This document shows positions 1-4,805 of a DNA stretch of 6,177 nucleotides, one piece after another. This DNA comes from JAJCYE01 sp036260105. Lineage in GTDB: Bacteria; Actinomycetota; CADDZG01; JAHWKV01. The stretch lies in assembly GCA_036260105.1 (NCBI GenBank), contig DATAAN010000245.1, positions 1-6,177 on the forward strand, read 5' to 3'. The notes under the pieces were generated by a model. It worked only from the letters and a program-made list of their open reading frames with translations. It searched no databases and had not been told where the DNA came from. The translations under genes were made by a program, and so were the position numbers. Position 1 is the first letter of the stretch. Each line of letters begins with the position of its first letter.

Positions 1-236
1 TTCAGCGAGAAACGGCCCTCGCGGTCCCGGTCGAAGATGCCCTCTTGAACCAGCAGCCGGAGGATCCGGCCCAGCGAATCCGGGTCGGCCGATACCGACC
101 TGGCGAGCGCATCCGTCGTCTGCGGGCCGGCGGCCAGCAGATCCGGTATACCCAGCTTGGCCGCCACGTAGAGCGCCTGCGAGCTGTAGTAGCCCATGGC
201 GACCTCCTGCACCCGCCGGGCTCCCGAGTCGTTCAT
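1..236 (-). CDS. SAM-dependent methyltransferase, N-terminal part (dimerisation domain)
   Basis: Only the first 78 codons are in the window; the gene runs off the left edge. The visible part reads as the N-terminal winged-helix dimerisation domain of O-methyltransferases of the acetylserotonin/hydroxyneurosporene type: a helix with GYYSSQALYVAAKLGIPDLL (residues 15-34), a 'TTDALARSV' helix, then 'DPDSLGRILRLLVQEGIF' leading into the wing. The catalytic SAM-binding Rossmann domain should follow off-window. I chose the ATG at 236 because AAAGGTGG lies just upstream at good spacing. An in-frame ATG at 257 would add seven residues and has a TAGGCT box six bases before it, so a leaderless start there is possible. 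The gene starts about 50 bases after the protease stop on the same strand, so it is probably co-transcribed and may tailor the peptides encoded upstream. Family is fairly sure; substrate unknown. Confidence 0.8.
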   Translation of the reverse strand, partial: MNDSGARRVQEVAMGYYSSQALYVAAKLGIPDLLAAGPQTTDALARSVSADPDSLGRILRLLVQEGIFDRDREGRFSL

Positions 237-263
237 CGATCCACCTTTAGAGGCCATCTCCCT

Positions 264-269
264 AGCCTA
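264..269 (-). promoter_or_regulatory. Possible -10 box (TAGGCT) before the methyltransferase
   Basis: On the minus strand TAGGCT is followed by six bases and then the in-frame ATG at 257. This fits the TANNNT pattern of actinobacterial -10 elements and would give a leaderless transcript. No -35 element is visible 17 bases upstream. The box may be fortuitous, since the gene can be read through from the protease. Confidence 0.25.
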
Positions 270-285
270 CGGCGGGCCCGAGCGG

Positions 286-2172
286 CTAGGGGCTGGCGTT
301 CGGGGAGGGAGACGCCTGCGCCTCGTCCTCCTCCTCTTCCTGGAAGGCCGATGTCGGCGAAGGGCTCGCTTCGGTTCCCGTCTCGGAGTCTTCGTTCGAG
401 GTGGTCGTGGGCTCGTCGATCTCTGACTCCGGCGCGACAGGCGGCGCCCCTCCGAGCTCCCGCTGCCGCTCCTCGGTCAGGCTCGGGCGGCCGGAGTCGA
501 TTTCGGAAGCCGCCTCCACCGCCTCCTCAACGTTCCAGCGCTCCCCCGGTTGAATCGGCCGGTACTCTCCATTCGGCCAAAGGATGTAGCCGGCGAAAGC
601 GAGGCCTGCGACCGCGACCATGCTGAGGGCGACGCCCAGAGCGGGCCGCTTCGAGTACACGTTCTTCAGACCGCTAACGGTCCGCTTGCCGACGTTGAAC
701 GCGGTGACCGACATGCCGCCGACCGGAAGGATGAGCATCAGGGCCTGGACGCCGCTCACCGCGGCTTGCGCCAGGTTGCCGCCCGACATGGCGGACGCAA
801 TCTGCCGTCGCTGCACGAACAGGGAGTCCCACGTCGTCGAGAGCACCCGGGGAGCGCTCATCACCATCATCGTGAACATGCCGATAAGCACGGGGATCAC
901 CAGCAGGACCCAGATCGTGACCACCGTTCGGACCCGCGGCTTCAGCTCGCTCACCTTGCGGGGGGTCTCGCGGTTGGGGATGAGTGACGACAGCGCGGGC
1001 TTGATACGGCCGAAAAGATCGGGCACCCCTGTCGAGTCGGCCATAACGAAGTAACCGTCGAGCCGCAGGAACGGGATGAAGTTGTACACGATCAGCAGGT
1101 GCTGCAGGAGGATGAGGGTCAGGATGGGCTCGAAGCCGGTGAGAAAGTACACGCCTCCGATGGCGAGCGAGAAGATGGCGTTGAAGTAGACCCCTCCGAG
1201 GTCCGTCCGGACCTTGCCGGCCTTGCCGAGGCTGTAGACCTCTGTGACGTCGGTGAAGAACGCCGGCCAGATGATGTAGATGCCGAAACCGATCTTGCCC
1301 GGCGTCGCCCCGCTGTACTTGCATGCCGTTGCATGACCGAACTCATGCCAGCCGATGGAGACCACCAGCAGGGCGTACAGGAGCAGCATCGTGAGCGGCG
1401 AGTAGAGCGTGGACCGGATGCCCTGCCCGACGCCGTGGATGCCGAAGTACCAGACGTCCAGGGCGACCAGACCGACCAGCACCGCGAGGATCACCGGCGG
1501 CCAGAACAGGGGCCTCAGCAGGCCGGCGATGACGTTGACCGCTCGGGGAGGAACCAGGGTGAAGCGAAGCTTCAGCTGGAGAAGGGGATCCGGCTTTTTG
1601 AGCTCGGGGACCTTTCCGTCTGGTCCGACGACGATGCCGTCACGGTACAGGTTCTTGTCGATCAGCGTCTTCACGTTGTCGGCGCTGACTTTCCGGCCGT
1701 AACCTTCGCTAACCCGGGCGGCTATCTCCTCCAGGTCGCGGCGGCCGTCGATGTTCTCCACCAGCAGGTAAACCAGCTTGGTCAGCTGGATCATCTGGCC
1801 GTCGGACCGCTTGACGAGGTAACGGCCCTCCTTGAAGCCCGAGCCCTCGTACTCCCCGAGGAGCTCTATGCCCTCGGCCAGACGAGGAACGGAAGGGTCG
1901 GATCCGGATGCCTGCCGGCCGGGGGATGCGCCTTCGGCGGCTCCGGGAGGGGCAGCGGCCGCGGCAGTAGCCGGCTCCGTATCAACAACCGATCCGGCAT
2001 CAGCCCCCTCAGCGACCTTCTCCGGCTTACTCCGGCTTACTCCGGAGCTTGGGACTTTCTCGGCCGCGGCTGGCTCTGCCGAGTCGCGGCTTACGACGGC
2101 GGTTGCTTCGCCGGCGGCGCGGCCGTCGTTGCCGGCGGGCAGTACGACGGTCGGCTCCTCTGGGGGGAACAT
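286..2172 (-). CDS. PqqD-like domain fused to M50 (site-2 protease type) intramembrane zinc metalloprotease
   Basis: Putative membrane zinc peptidase of 628 residues. Residues 1-100 are low-complexity, rich in Ala, Glu, Pro and Ser. Residues about 103-182 resemble PqqD/RRE peptide-binding winged helices, with the run 'RYLVKRSDGQMIQL', then 'DLEEIAARV' and a final helix near 'VKTLIDKNLYRDG'. Hydrophobic segments follow at about 212-245, 258-275, 325-366, 416-440, 470-490 and 511-531. The zinc site is complete: HEFGH at 276-280, and LDG at 371-373 in 'FLRLDGYF', which should supply the third ligand. The last 90 residues are an acidic Pro/Ser/Glu tail. The start is ATG at 2172, the only canonical start in this frame after the in-frame stop at 2250; there is no clear Shine-Dalgarno, which fits modest expression. 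The gene lies directly after four precursor-like peptide genes, so these are its likely substrates. Processing or export of the peptides is inferred. The family assignment is firm; the RRE-like label is by pattern only. Confidence 0.88.
   Translation of the reverse strand: MFPPEEPTVVLPAGNDGRAAGEATAVVSRDSAEPAAAEKVPSSGVSRSKPEKVAEGADAGSVVDTEPATAAAAAPPGAAEGASPGRQASGSDPSVPRLAEGIELLGEYEGSGFKEGRYLVKRSDGQMIQLTKLVYLLVENIDGRRDLEEIAARVSEGYGRKVSADNVKTLIDKNLYRDGIVVGPDGKVPELKKPDPLLQLKLRFTLVPPRAVNVIAGLLRPLFWPPVILAVLVGLVALDVWYFGIHGVGQGIRSTLYSPLTMLLLYALLVVSIGWHEFGHATACKYSGATPGKIGFGIYIIWPAFFTDVTEVYSLGKAGKVRTDLGGVYFNAIFSLAIGGVYFLTGFEPILTLILLQHLLIVYNFIPFLRLDGYFVMADSTGVPDLFGRIKPALSSLIPNRETPRKVSELKPRVRTVVTIWVLLVIPVLIGMFTMMVMSAPRVLSTTWDSLFVQRRQIASAMSGGNLAQAAVSGVQALMLILPVGGMSVTAFNVGKRTVSGLKNVYSKRPALGVALSMVAVAGLAFAGYILWPNGEYRPIQPGERWNVEEAVEAASEIDSGRPSLTEERQRELGGAPPVAPESEIDEPTTTSNEDSETGTEASPSPTSAFQEEEEDEAQASPSPNASP
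2020..2045. repeat. 10-bp tandem repeat (2.6 copies) inside the protease gene
   Basis: The unit CTCCGGCTTA occurs twice in a row and is followed by CTCCGG. It lies in the low-complexity N-terminal region of the protease gene, around residue 45. The unit is not a multiple of three, so gain or loss of one copy changes the frame. Reading the shifted frame after loss of one unit gives a TAG at the codons for residues 100-102, before the RRE-like domain. Confidence 0.85.
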
Positions 2173-2249
2173 CTCGGCGGTCGGCTGTTCGCCGCCGGCG
2201 GATCCGGCTTGGGGCGGTTTATCGGGAATCGGAGTCCTCTTCGTTGCTC

Positions 2250-2282
2250 AAAAAGAGGCGGCCCTGGAACGGGCCGCCTCTT
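2250..2282 (-). terminator. Intrinsic terminator between peptide genes and protease
   Basis: A perfect 12-bp inverted repeat (AAGAGGCGGCCC at 2253-2264 and GGGCCGCCTCTT at 2271-2282) encloses a six-base loop. On the minus strand the stem ends in a CTTTTTG run, the layout of a Rho-independent terminator. It lies 17 bases after the stop of the last peptide gene and 78 bases before the protease start. It should end most transcripts of the peptide array, leaving the protease to read-through or to a promoter I cannot see. Confidence 0.9.
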
Positions 2283-2299
2283 GGATTGATGGGAAGTCG

Positions 2300-2509
2300 T
2301 TACGTGGCCTGCGTGATGTCCACGTTCTGCTCGGCGTTGGCGTAGGCGAGCGAGCCGTCGGAGAGGACGTTCGCTGCCACCGCAGCGTTTACGGGAGCCG
2401 CCAGGTTGGCGTTGATGAGGGACATCTCCTCCCGCTCGGGAAGCTGCTCACTGCCGTGCTGCTCGAGCTCTTCCGGGGTCATCTCGTCGTCGGTGATGGG
2501 TTCGGTCAT
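2300..2509 (-). CDS. Precursor-like small peptide, fourth tandem copy (69 aa)
   Basis: One of four tandem paralogues. The N-terminal part is acidic (MTPEEL at 10-15, EQLPEREEMSL at 21-31), like a RiPP leader. A conserved Ala/Asn-rich segment follows (NANLAAPVNAAVAANVLSD at 33-51), then 'LAYANAEQNVDITQAT' to the end. There is no Cys, no Gly-Gly site and no signal peptide. I start it at ATG 2509 because AGGAGG (2522-2517) lies seven bases before it; the TTG at 2527 would lie upstream of that ribosome site. It begins 14 bases after the stop of the preceding paralogue and is the last gene before the terminator. Its C-terminus (QAT) matches the third copy in ending in Thr, unlike the first two. 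Peptide role is inference; the family is not one I can name. Confidence 0.88.
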   Translation of the reverse strand: MTEPITDDEMTPEELEQHGSEQLPEREEMSLINANLAAPVNAAVAANVLSDGSLAYANAEQNVDITQAT

Positions 2510-2516
2510 TTCGGTG

Positions 2517-2522
2517 CCTCCT
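2517..2522 (-). promoter_or_regulatory. Shine-Dalgarno AGGAGG deciding the start of the fourth peptide
   Basis: A full AGGAGG with a seven-base spacer before ATG 2509. It starts just after the TGA stop of the preceding peptide gene, so ribosomes ending there could re-initiate. It rules out the upstream in-frame TTG at 2527 as the natural start. Confidence 0.85.
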
Positions 2523-2523
2523 G

Positions 2524-2730
2524 TCAAGTTTGCTGGTCCATCAGAGCCTGCTGCTGTGCGTCTGCGATCGCGGTCGAGGAGTCGGAAAGCACGTTCGCCG
2601 CCACCGCTGCGTTGATCGGGATGGCGATGTTGGCGTTCACCAGCGACATCTCCTCGCGCTCGGGAAGTTGCTCGCTGCCGTGCTCGGCCAGCTCCTCCGG
2701 GGTCAGTGGGCTGTCAGTGTTACCTGCCAT
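2524..2730 (-). CDS. Precursor-like small peptide, third tandem copy (68 aa)
   Basis: Paralogue with the same plan: LTPEEL at 9-14, EQLPEREEMSL at 20-30, then 'NANIAIPINAAVAANVLSD' at 32-50. It is the most diverged of the four in the second half: the usual 'AYANAEQ' is replaced by 'TAIADAQQQALMDQQT', and the Ala-Pro-Val of its sisters by Ile-Pro-Ile. It ends in Thr. The ATG has AGGAGG five bases upstream, and that site begins inside the TAG stop of the preceding gene (nine-base gap), so translation is probably coupled. The divergence suggests a distinct peptide product rather than a mere dosage copy. Function not recognised. Confidence 0.88.
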   Translation of the reverse strand: MAGNTDSPLTPEELAEHGSEQLPEREEMSLVNANIAIPINAAVAANVLSDSSTAIADAQQQALMDQQT

Positions 2731-2739
2731 CCGCGCCTC

Positions 2740-2934
2740 CTAGATGCTCTGGTCGATGTCGGCGTACTGTTCGGCGTTGGCGTAAGCCGTCGCGTCGTCG
2801 GACAGCACGTTTGCGGCTACGGCGGCGTTGACCGGTGCCGCGAGGTTGAGGTTCACCAGCGACATCTCTTCCCGGTCGGGAAGCTGGTCGCTCTCCTGTG
2901 CAGAGAGCTCTTCGGGCGTCAGCTCTTCGGCCAT
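2740..2934 (-). CDS. Precursor-like small peptide, second tandem copy (64 aa)
   Basis: Closest relative of the first copy: 50 of 64 residues are identical without gaps, including all of residues 30-58. Most changes sit in residues 11-20 of the acidic N-terminal part. Features in order: LTPEEL (5-10), DQLPDREEMSL (16-26), the conserved Ala/Asn-rich segment (28-46), then 'DATAYANAEQYADIDQSI'. The start is certain: ATG with a perfect AAGGAGGT (2949-2942) seven bases upstream, the strongest ribosome site in the array. It lies 41 bases after the first copy. No Cys, no secretion signal. Probable substrate of the membrane protease encoded downstream; that link rests on gene order only. Confidence 0.9.
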   Translation of the reverse strand: MAEELTPEELSAQESDQLPDREEMSLVNLNLAAPVNAAVAANVLSDDATAYANAEQYADIDQSI

Positions 2935-2975
2935 CTTTGGTACCTCCTTGGTTGAGTCGTTTCAGGGCTTTCTGT

Positions 2976-3170
2976 TTAGATGCCCTGCTCGATGTTGGCG
3001 TACTGCTCGGCGTTGGCGTACGCGGTCGCGTCGTCGGACAGCACGTTCGCCGCCACCGCGGCATTGACCGGCGCCGCCAGGTTGGCGTTGATCAGCGACA
3101 TCTCCTCCCTCTCGGGAAGCTGTTCCGTGCCTTCGTTGTCAAGCTCTTCGGGCGTTAGCTGCTCGGTCAA
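2976..3170 (-). CDS. Precursor-like small peptide, first tandem copy (64 aa)
   Basis: First of the four close paralogues. Plan: LTPEEL at 5-10, EQLPEREEMSL at 16-26, NANLAAPVNAAVAANVLSD at 28-46, then 'DATAYANAEQYANIEQGI'. About the first 26 residues carry many Glu and would suit a leader; the rest is nearly uncharged, Ala- and Asn-rich and could be the core or a short membrane-inserting stretch. The start is a TTG at 3170, preceded at four bases by AGAGGTGATC, which matches the 16S anti-Shine-Dalgarno over a long run; the strong site probably offsets the weak start codon. It lies 27 bases after the divergent fifth peptide gene. Family not recognised by name. Confidence 0.88.
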   Translation of the reverse strand: MTEQLTPEELDNEGTEQLPEREEMSLINANLAAPVNAAVAANVLSDDATAYANAEQYANIEQGI

Positions 3171-3174
3171 TGCT

Positions 3175-3184
3175 GATCACCTCT
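3175..3184 (-). promoter_or_regulatory. Extended Shine-Dalgarno before the first peptide (TTG start)
   Basis: AGAGGTGATC on the minus strand is complementary to the 3' end of 16S rRNA over about nine bases, four bases before the TTG at 3170. It is the evidence for choosing this non-ATG start. Confidence 0.8.
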
Positions 3185-3197
3185 CGATCAGGCTGTG

Positions 3198-3398
3198 CTA
3201 CTTCTGCTTGGGTCCCGTTCGGGACCTCCTCTGAACAATGGAAACGCGGCTTGCGGAGGACACTGCGTTGGAAGAACCCTCCGGTTCCCCCACGTTGGCA
3301 GCTACGGCCGCCGAAAGCCCACCGGCTACGTTGACGCTGGAGGCTTCCGCTTCCTCACCGGTTGAGAAGGTTTTGTCGATCACCTTCCGTATTTGCAT
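3198..3398 (-). CDS. Divergent fifth member of the peptide family (66 aa)
   Basis: A small protein with the same central signature as the four downstream peptides: 'VNVAGGLSAAVAANV' at 22-36 aligns with their 'NLAAPVNAAVAANV', and with one inserted residue the 'SIVQ' at 53-56 aligns with their 'NIEQ/DIDQ/DITQ'. It lacks the LTPEEL/EQLPEREE leader-like part; instead it starts MQIRKVIDKTF and ends in a basic tail, RRSRTGPKQK. I start it at ATG 3398. Its ribosome site is poor (AAGGG only two bases away), and a TTG at 3431 would add 11 residues without a better site. It is the first peptide gene of the row, 27 bases before the next. It may be a regulator, an immunity or helper peptide, or an early duplicate. 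The coding call is good; the role is unknown. Confidence 0.72.
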   Translation of the reverse strand: MQIRKVIDKTFSTGEEAEASSVNVAGGLSAAVAANVGEPEGSSNAVSSASRVSIVQRRSRTGPKQK

Positions 3399-3476
3399 GA
3401 CCCTTAAATTCCCGATGCACAGGCAGCCCAAACTGCCGAGCCGGGAATCGGGTGCTGTGAGCCGCAGTAGGTCCGG

Positions 3477-4214
3477 TCAGAAGATTCTGCTGAGGAACAC
3501 GAGGAAAGCAAGGTGAAGGACTACGAGCAGGGCGACGCCGATGCGGATCGTCTTCGCGATGAGCCCCCGGCCCTCGACGGCCACCATCGGCTGGCGGGTC
3601 GAGCGATCGAGCGCCTCGGCGAGGCAGTAACCGCTGACCGCCGAAGCAAGGATGGTCAACAGTCCCTGTTCGCCGGAGACGCCTTCCGCCGGTGACTCGC
3701 CCAGCAGCGACGAAGTCAGCACCTGAGCGATTAGTCCGGCGGCTGCCGCCAGACCCGCCATCGCAGCCTTGGCCTGAGCCGGCCAGGCCGCCGGCGGAAG
3801 GTATCTGCGGGCCGCCTTGGCGATCTGGCCGAACACCAGCAGGGCAAGCACGGCGGAGGCGGCACCGATCGCAATCCGCTCCACTGCCCCGAGGTTCCGG
3901 CCGGAGAGAGATAAGGGCAACAGGACGAACAAAATGAGCTCCAGCGCGGCCAGGCAAGCTAGTCCGAAACGGAACCAGTCCCTGCGGAAGCCGAGCACCG
4001 CCGACATCGGGAAGAGGTACGCCCCGCTTGCGGCAACCATCACCGCCCAGGTGAGTAGCAGGGTGGCGACGCTAGGGCCCTCCTCACCACCGGCCAGCAA
4101 ACCGGTGAGCGCGGGTATCGCCACGACGGCAAGCAGGCTGCCCACCGCAAAAGCGCCCATCATCCGGGGGACCGGTACGGGCGCGGACGTGCCGGCGGCG
4201 GGCCGTGGCTTCAC
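3477..4214 (-). CDS. Multi-pass membrane protein of unknown function (245 aa)
   Basis: I do not recognise this family. A short Pro-rich N-terminus is followed by about seven hydrophobic segments, near residues 18-41, 48-72, 80-103, 110-133, 148-170, 183-200 and 218-242. Loops are short and there is no ATP-binding, protease or methyltransferase motif. A Cys at 197 and a charged 'FRRDWFR' at 76-82 stand out. The start is GTG 4214, with a TTGTTA-17-TAGGGT promoter ending seven bases before it, so translation may be leaderless. It lies upstream of the five peptide genes on the same strand, 78 bases from the first, so it may belong to the same transcript. Immunity, export or a membrane partner for the peptides is possible, but only from position. 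Confidence 0.8.
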   Translation of the reverse strand: MKPRPAAGTSAPVPVPRMMGAFAVGSLLAVVAIPALTGLLAGGEEGPSVATLLLTWAVMVAASGAYLFPMSAVLGFRRDWFRFGLACLAALELILFVLLPLSLSGRNLGAVERIAIGAASAVLALLVFGQIAKAARRYLPPAAWPAQAKAAMAGLAAAAGLIAQVLTSSLLGESPAEGVSGEQGLLTILASAVSGYCLAEALDRSTRQPMVAVEGRGLIAKTIRIGVALLVVLHLAFLVFLSRIF

Positions 4215-4221
4215 GCCGAGA

Positions 4222-4250
4222 ACCCTAGAGGAAAGGGATCACCGTAACAA
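4222..4250 (-). promoter_or_regulatory. Promoter TTGTTA-N17-TAGGGT for the membrane protein and peptides
   Basis: On the minus strand a -35-like TTGTTA (4250-4245) and a -10-like TAGGGT (4227-4222) are spaced by 17 bases. The -10 ends seven bases before the GTG start at 4214, the spacing of actinobacterial leaderless promoters. It would drive the membrane protein and perhaps the peptide genes behind it, separate from the methyltransferase gene upstream. Confidence 0.55.
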
Positions 4251-4256
4251 CGAACG

Positions 4257-4727
4257 TCAGAGGAACAGCGCCGGGGGCCGCGGCACGAACGCCGGGGTTC
4301 GGCGGGCGTACTCGTCGTAGCCGGCGAAGCGCTCACGGAGAAGCTGCTCCTCAAGCCTTGACTTGGCGGTCAGCACGGGGATGAGCCCCAGCATGGCGAC
4401 CAAGCACACCCCGTTGCCGGAAGTAAGTGCGATGCCGGCACCGAGAAGCAGCACTCCCGAGTAGATGGGGTGACGGACGTGCCGGTAGAGCCCGTCGGTC
4501 TTGAGCTCGGCGTTCGAGCTCGGCGCCGGGTGGACTGCGAGAGAGCGACCGAGGCTCACGGCGCCGGCAACGATGGCGGCGAGGCCTCCAACACGGAGAA
4601 GCAGGCCGAATGCTCGGAGAACCCCCGGCACGGTCCAGGCGTCACCGCGGGGCGCAAAGACGAGGACGGCCAGCAGCAGGAACTGCGCCGCCACGAGCAG
4701 CCATCCGGTTCTGATCCGCCTCTCCAA
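4257..4727 (-). CDS. Isoprenylcysteine carboxyl methyltransferase-family membrane protein (156 aa)
   Basis: Small integral membrane methyltransferase of the ICMT/phospholipid methyltransferase type. Hydrophobic segments lie near 9-25, 36-60, 88-103 and 105-120. The family signature is clear: 'LKTDGLYRHVRHPIYSG' at 75-91, with the Arg-His-Pro that contributes to SAM binding, and then 'EEQLLRERFAGYDEYARRTP' at 126-145, with the usual Glu, Phe and paired Tyr. Length is typical for bacterial members. The substrate of most bacterial members is unknown, and prenylated proteins are not expected here. The start is TTG 4727: no ATG or GTG lies in frame between it and the upstream stop, and no Shine-Dalgarno is evident. 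It ends 42 bases before the membrane protein gene, which has its own candidate promoter, so a link to the peptide locus is open. Confidence 0.88.
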   Translation of the reverse strand: MERRIRTGWLLVAAQFLLLAVLVFAPRGDAWTVPGVLRAFGLLLRVGGLAAIVAGAVSLGRSLAVHPAPSSNAELKTDGLYRHVRHPIYSGVLLLGAGIALTSGNGVCLVAMLGLIPVLTAKSRLEEQLLRERFAGYDEYARRTPAFVPRPPALFL

Positions 4728-4774
4728 CGCAGGACTCCGAACATCGATGCGAACGGCCGGGCACGCCCTCGGGT

Positions 4775-4780
4775 GATACT
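4775..4780 (+). promoter_or_regulatory. Possible -10 box (GATACT) before the secreted protein
   Basis: GATACT is followed by seven bases and then ATG 4788, which is in frame with the start chosen for the downstream gene. It could give a leaderless transcript starting at 4788. No convincing -35 is visible. It lies in the 78-base gap between divergent genes. Confidence 0.3.
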
Positions 4781-4805
4781 GATCCGAATGCTAAGGGTAG
4801 CGAAC

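Larger units (their letters stand above)
2300..3170 (-). repeat. Tandem array of four paralogous peptide genes
   Basis: Four same-strand copies of a gene of about 200 bases, spaced by 41, 9 and 14 bases. The conserved part is the stretch encoding EREEMSL through VLSD. Copies one and two also share long identical DNA runs (for example around 2788-2810 and 3024-3046), which points to a fairly recent duplication. Copies three and four differ in both ends of the peptide. This is a gene-family repeat, not a CRISPR or an insertion sequence. Confidence 0.9.

Noticed and set aside
2218..2250. Ten-codon frame starting TTG right after the terminator (MSNEEDSDSR)
   Set aside because: It has no ribosome site and its start lies at the T run of the hairpin. 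It could be the relic of an earlier protease start followed by a frameshift, but nothing supports this further.
1099..2289. Long plus-strand open frame of 396 codons opposite the protease
   Set aside because: It is antisense to a gene with an intact HEFGH and LDG motif and clear membrane segments; its translation is low-complexity and lacks any domain I recognise.
2300..3170. CRISPR-like regular repeats
   Set aside because: The repeats are about 200 bases long, encode aligned proteins and have no spacers.
2300..3170. Assignment of the locus as a daptide cluster
   Set aside because: Only the M50 protease and two Thr C-termini resemble it. The peptide sequences differ from daptide precursors as I know them, and no oxidative decarboxylase or aminotransferase is present in the window.
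3211..3226. Hairpin GGTCCC-GTTC-GGGACC near the end of the fifth peptide gene
   Set aside because: Only a 6-bp stem, inside the coding region and without a T run, so not a terminator. It may be chance in GC-rich DNA.
1832..3234. Plus-strand open frames opposite the peptide array
   Set aside because: They repeat because the peptide genes repeat. The minus-strand frames have perfect ribosome sites and conserved protein sequence; the plus frames do not.
4470..4805. Upstream extension of the secreted protein in the same frame
   Set aside because: It overlaps the methyltransferase-family gene on the other strand and would bury the signal anchor. Starts at 4806 or 4788 fit better.
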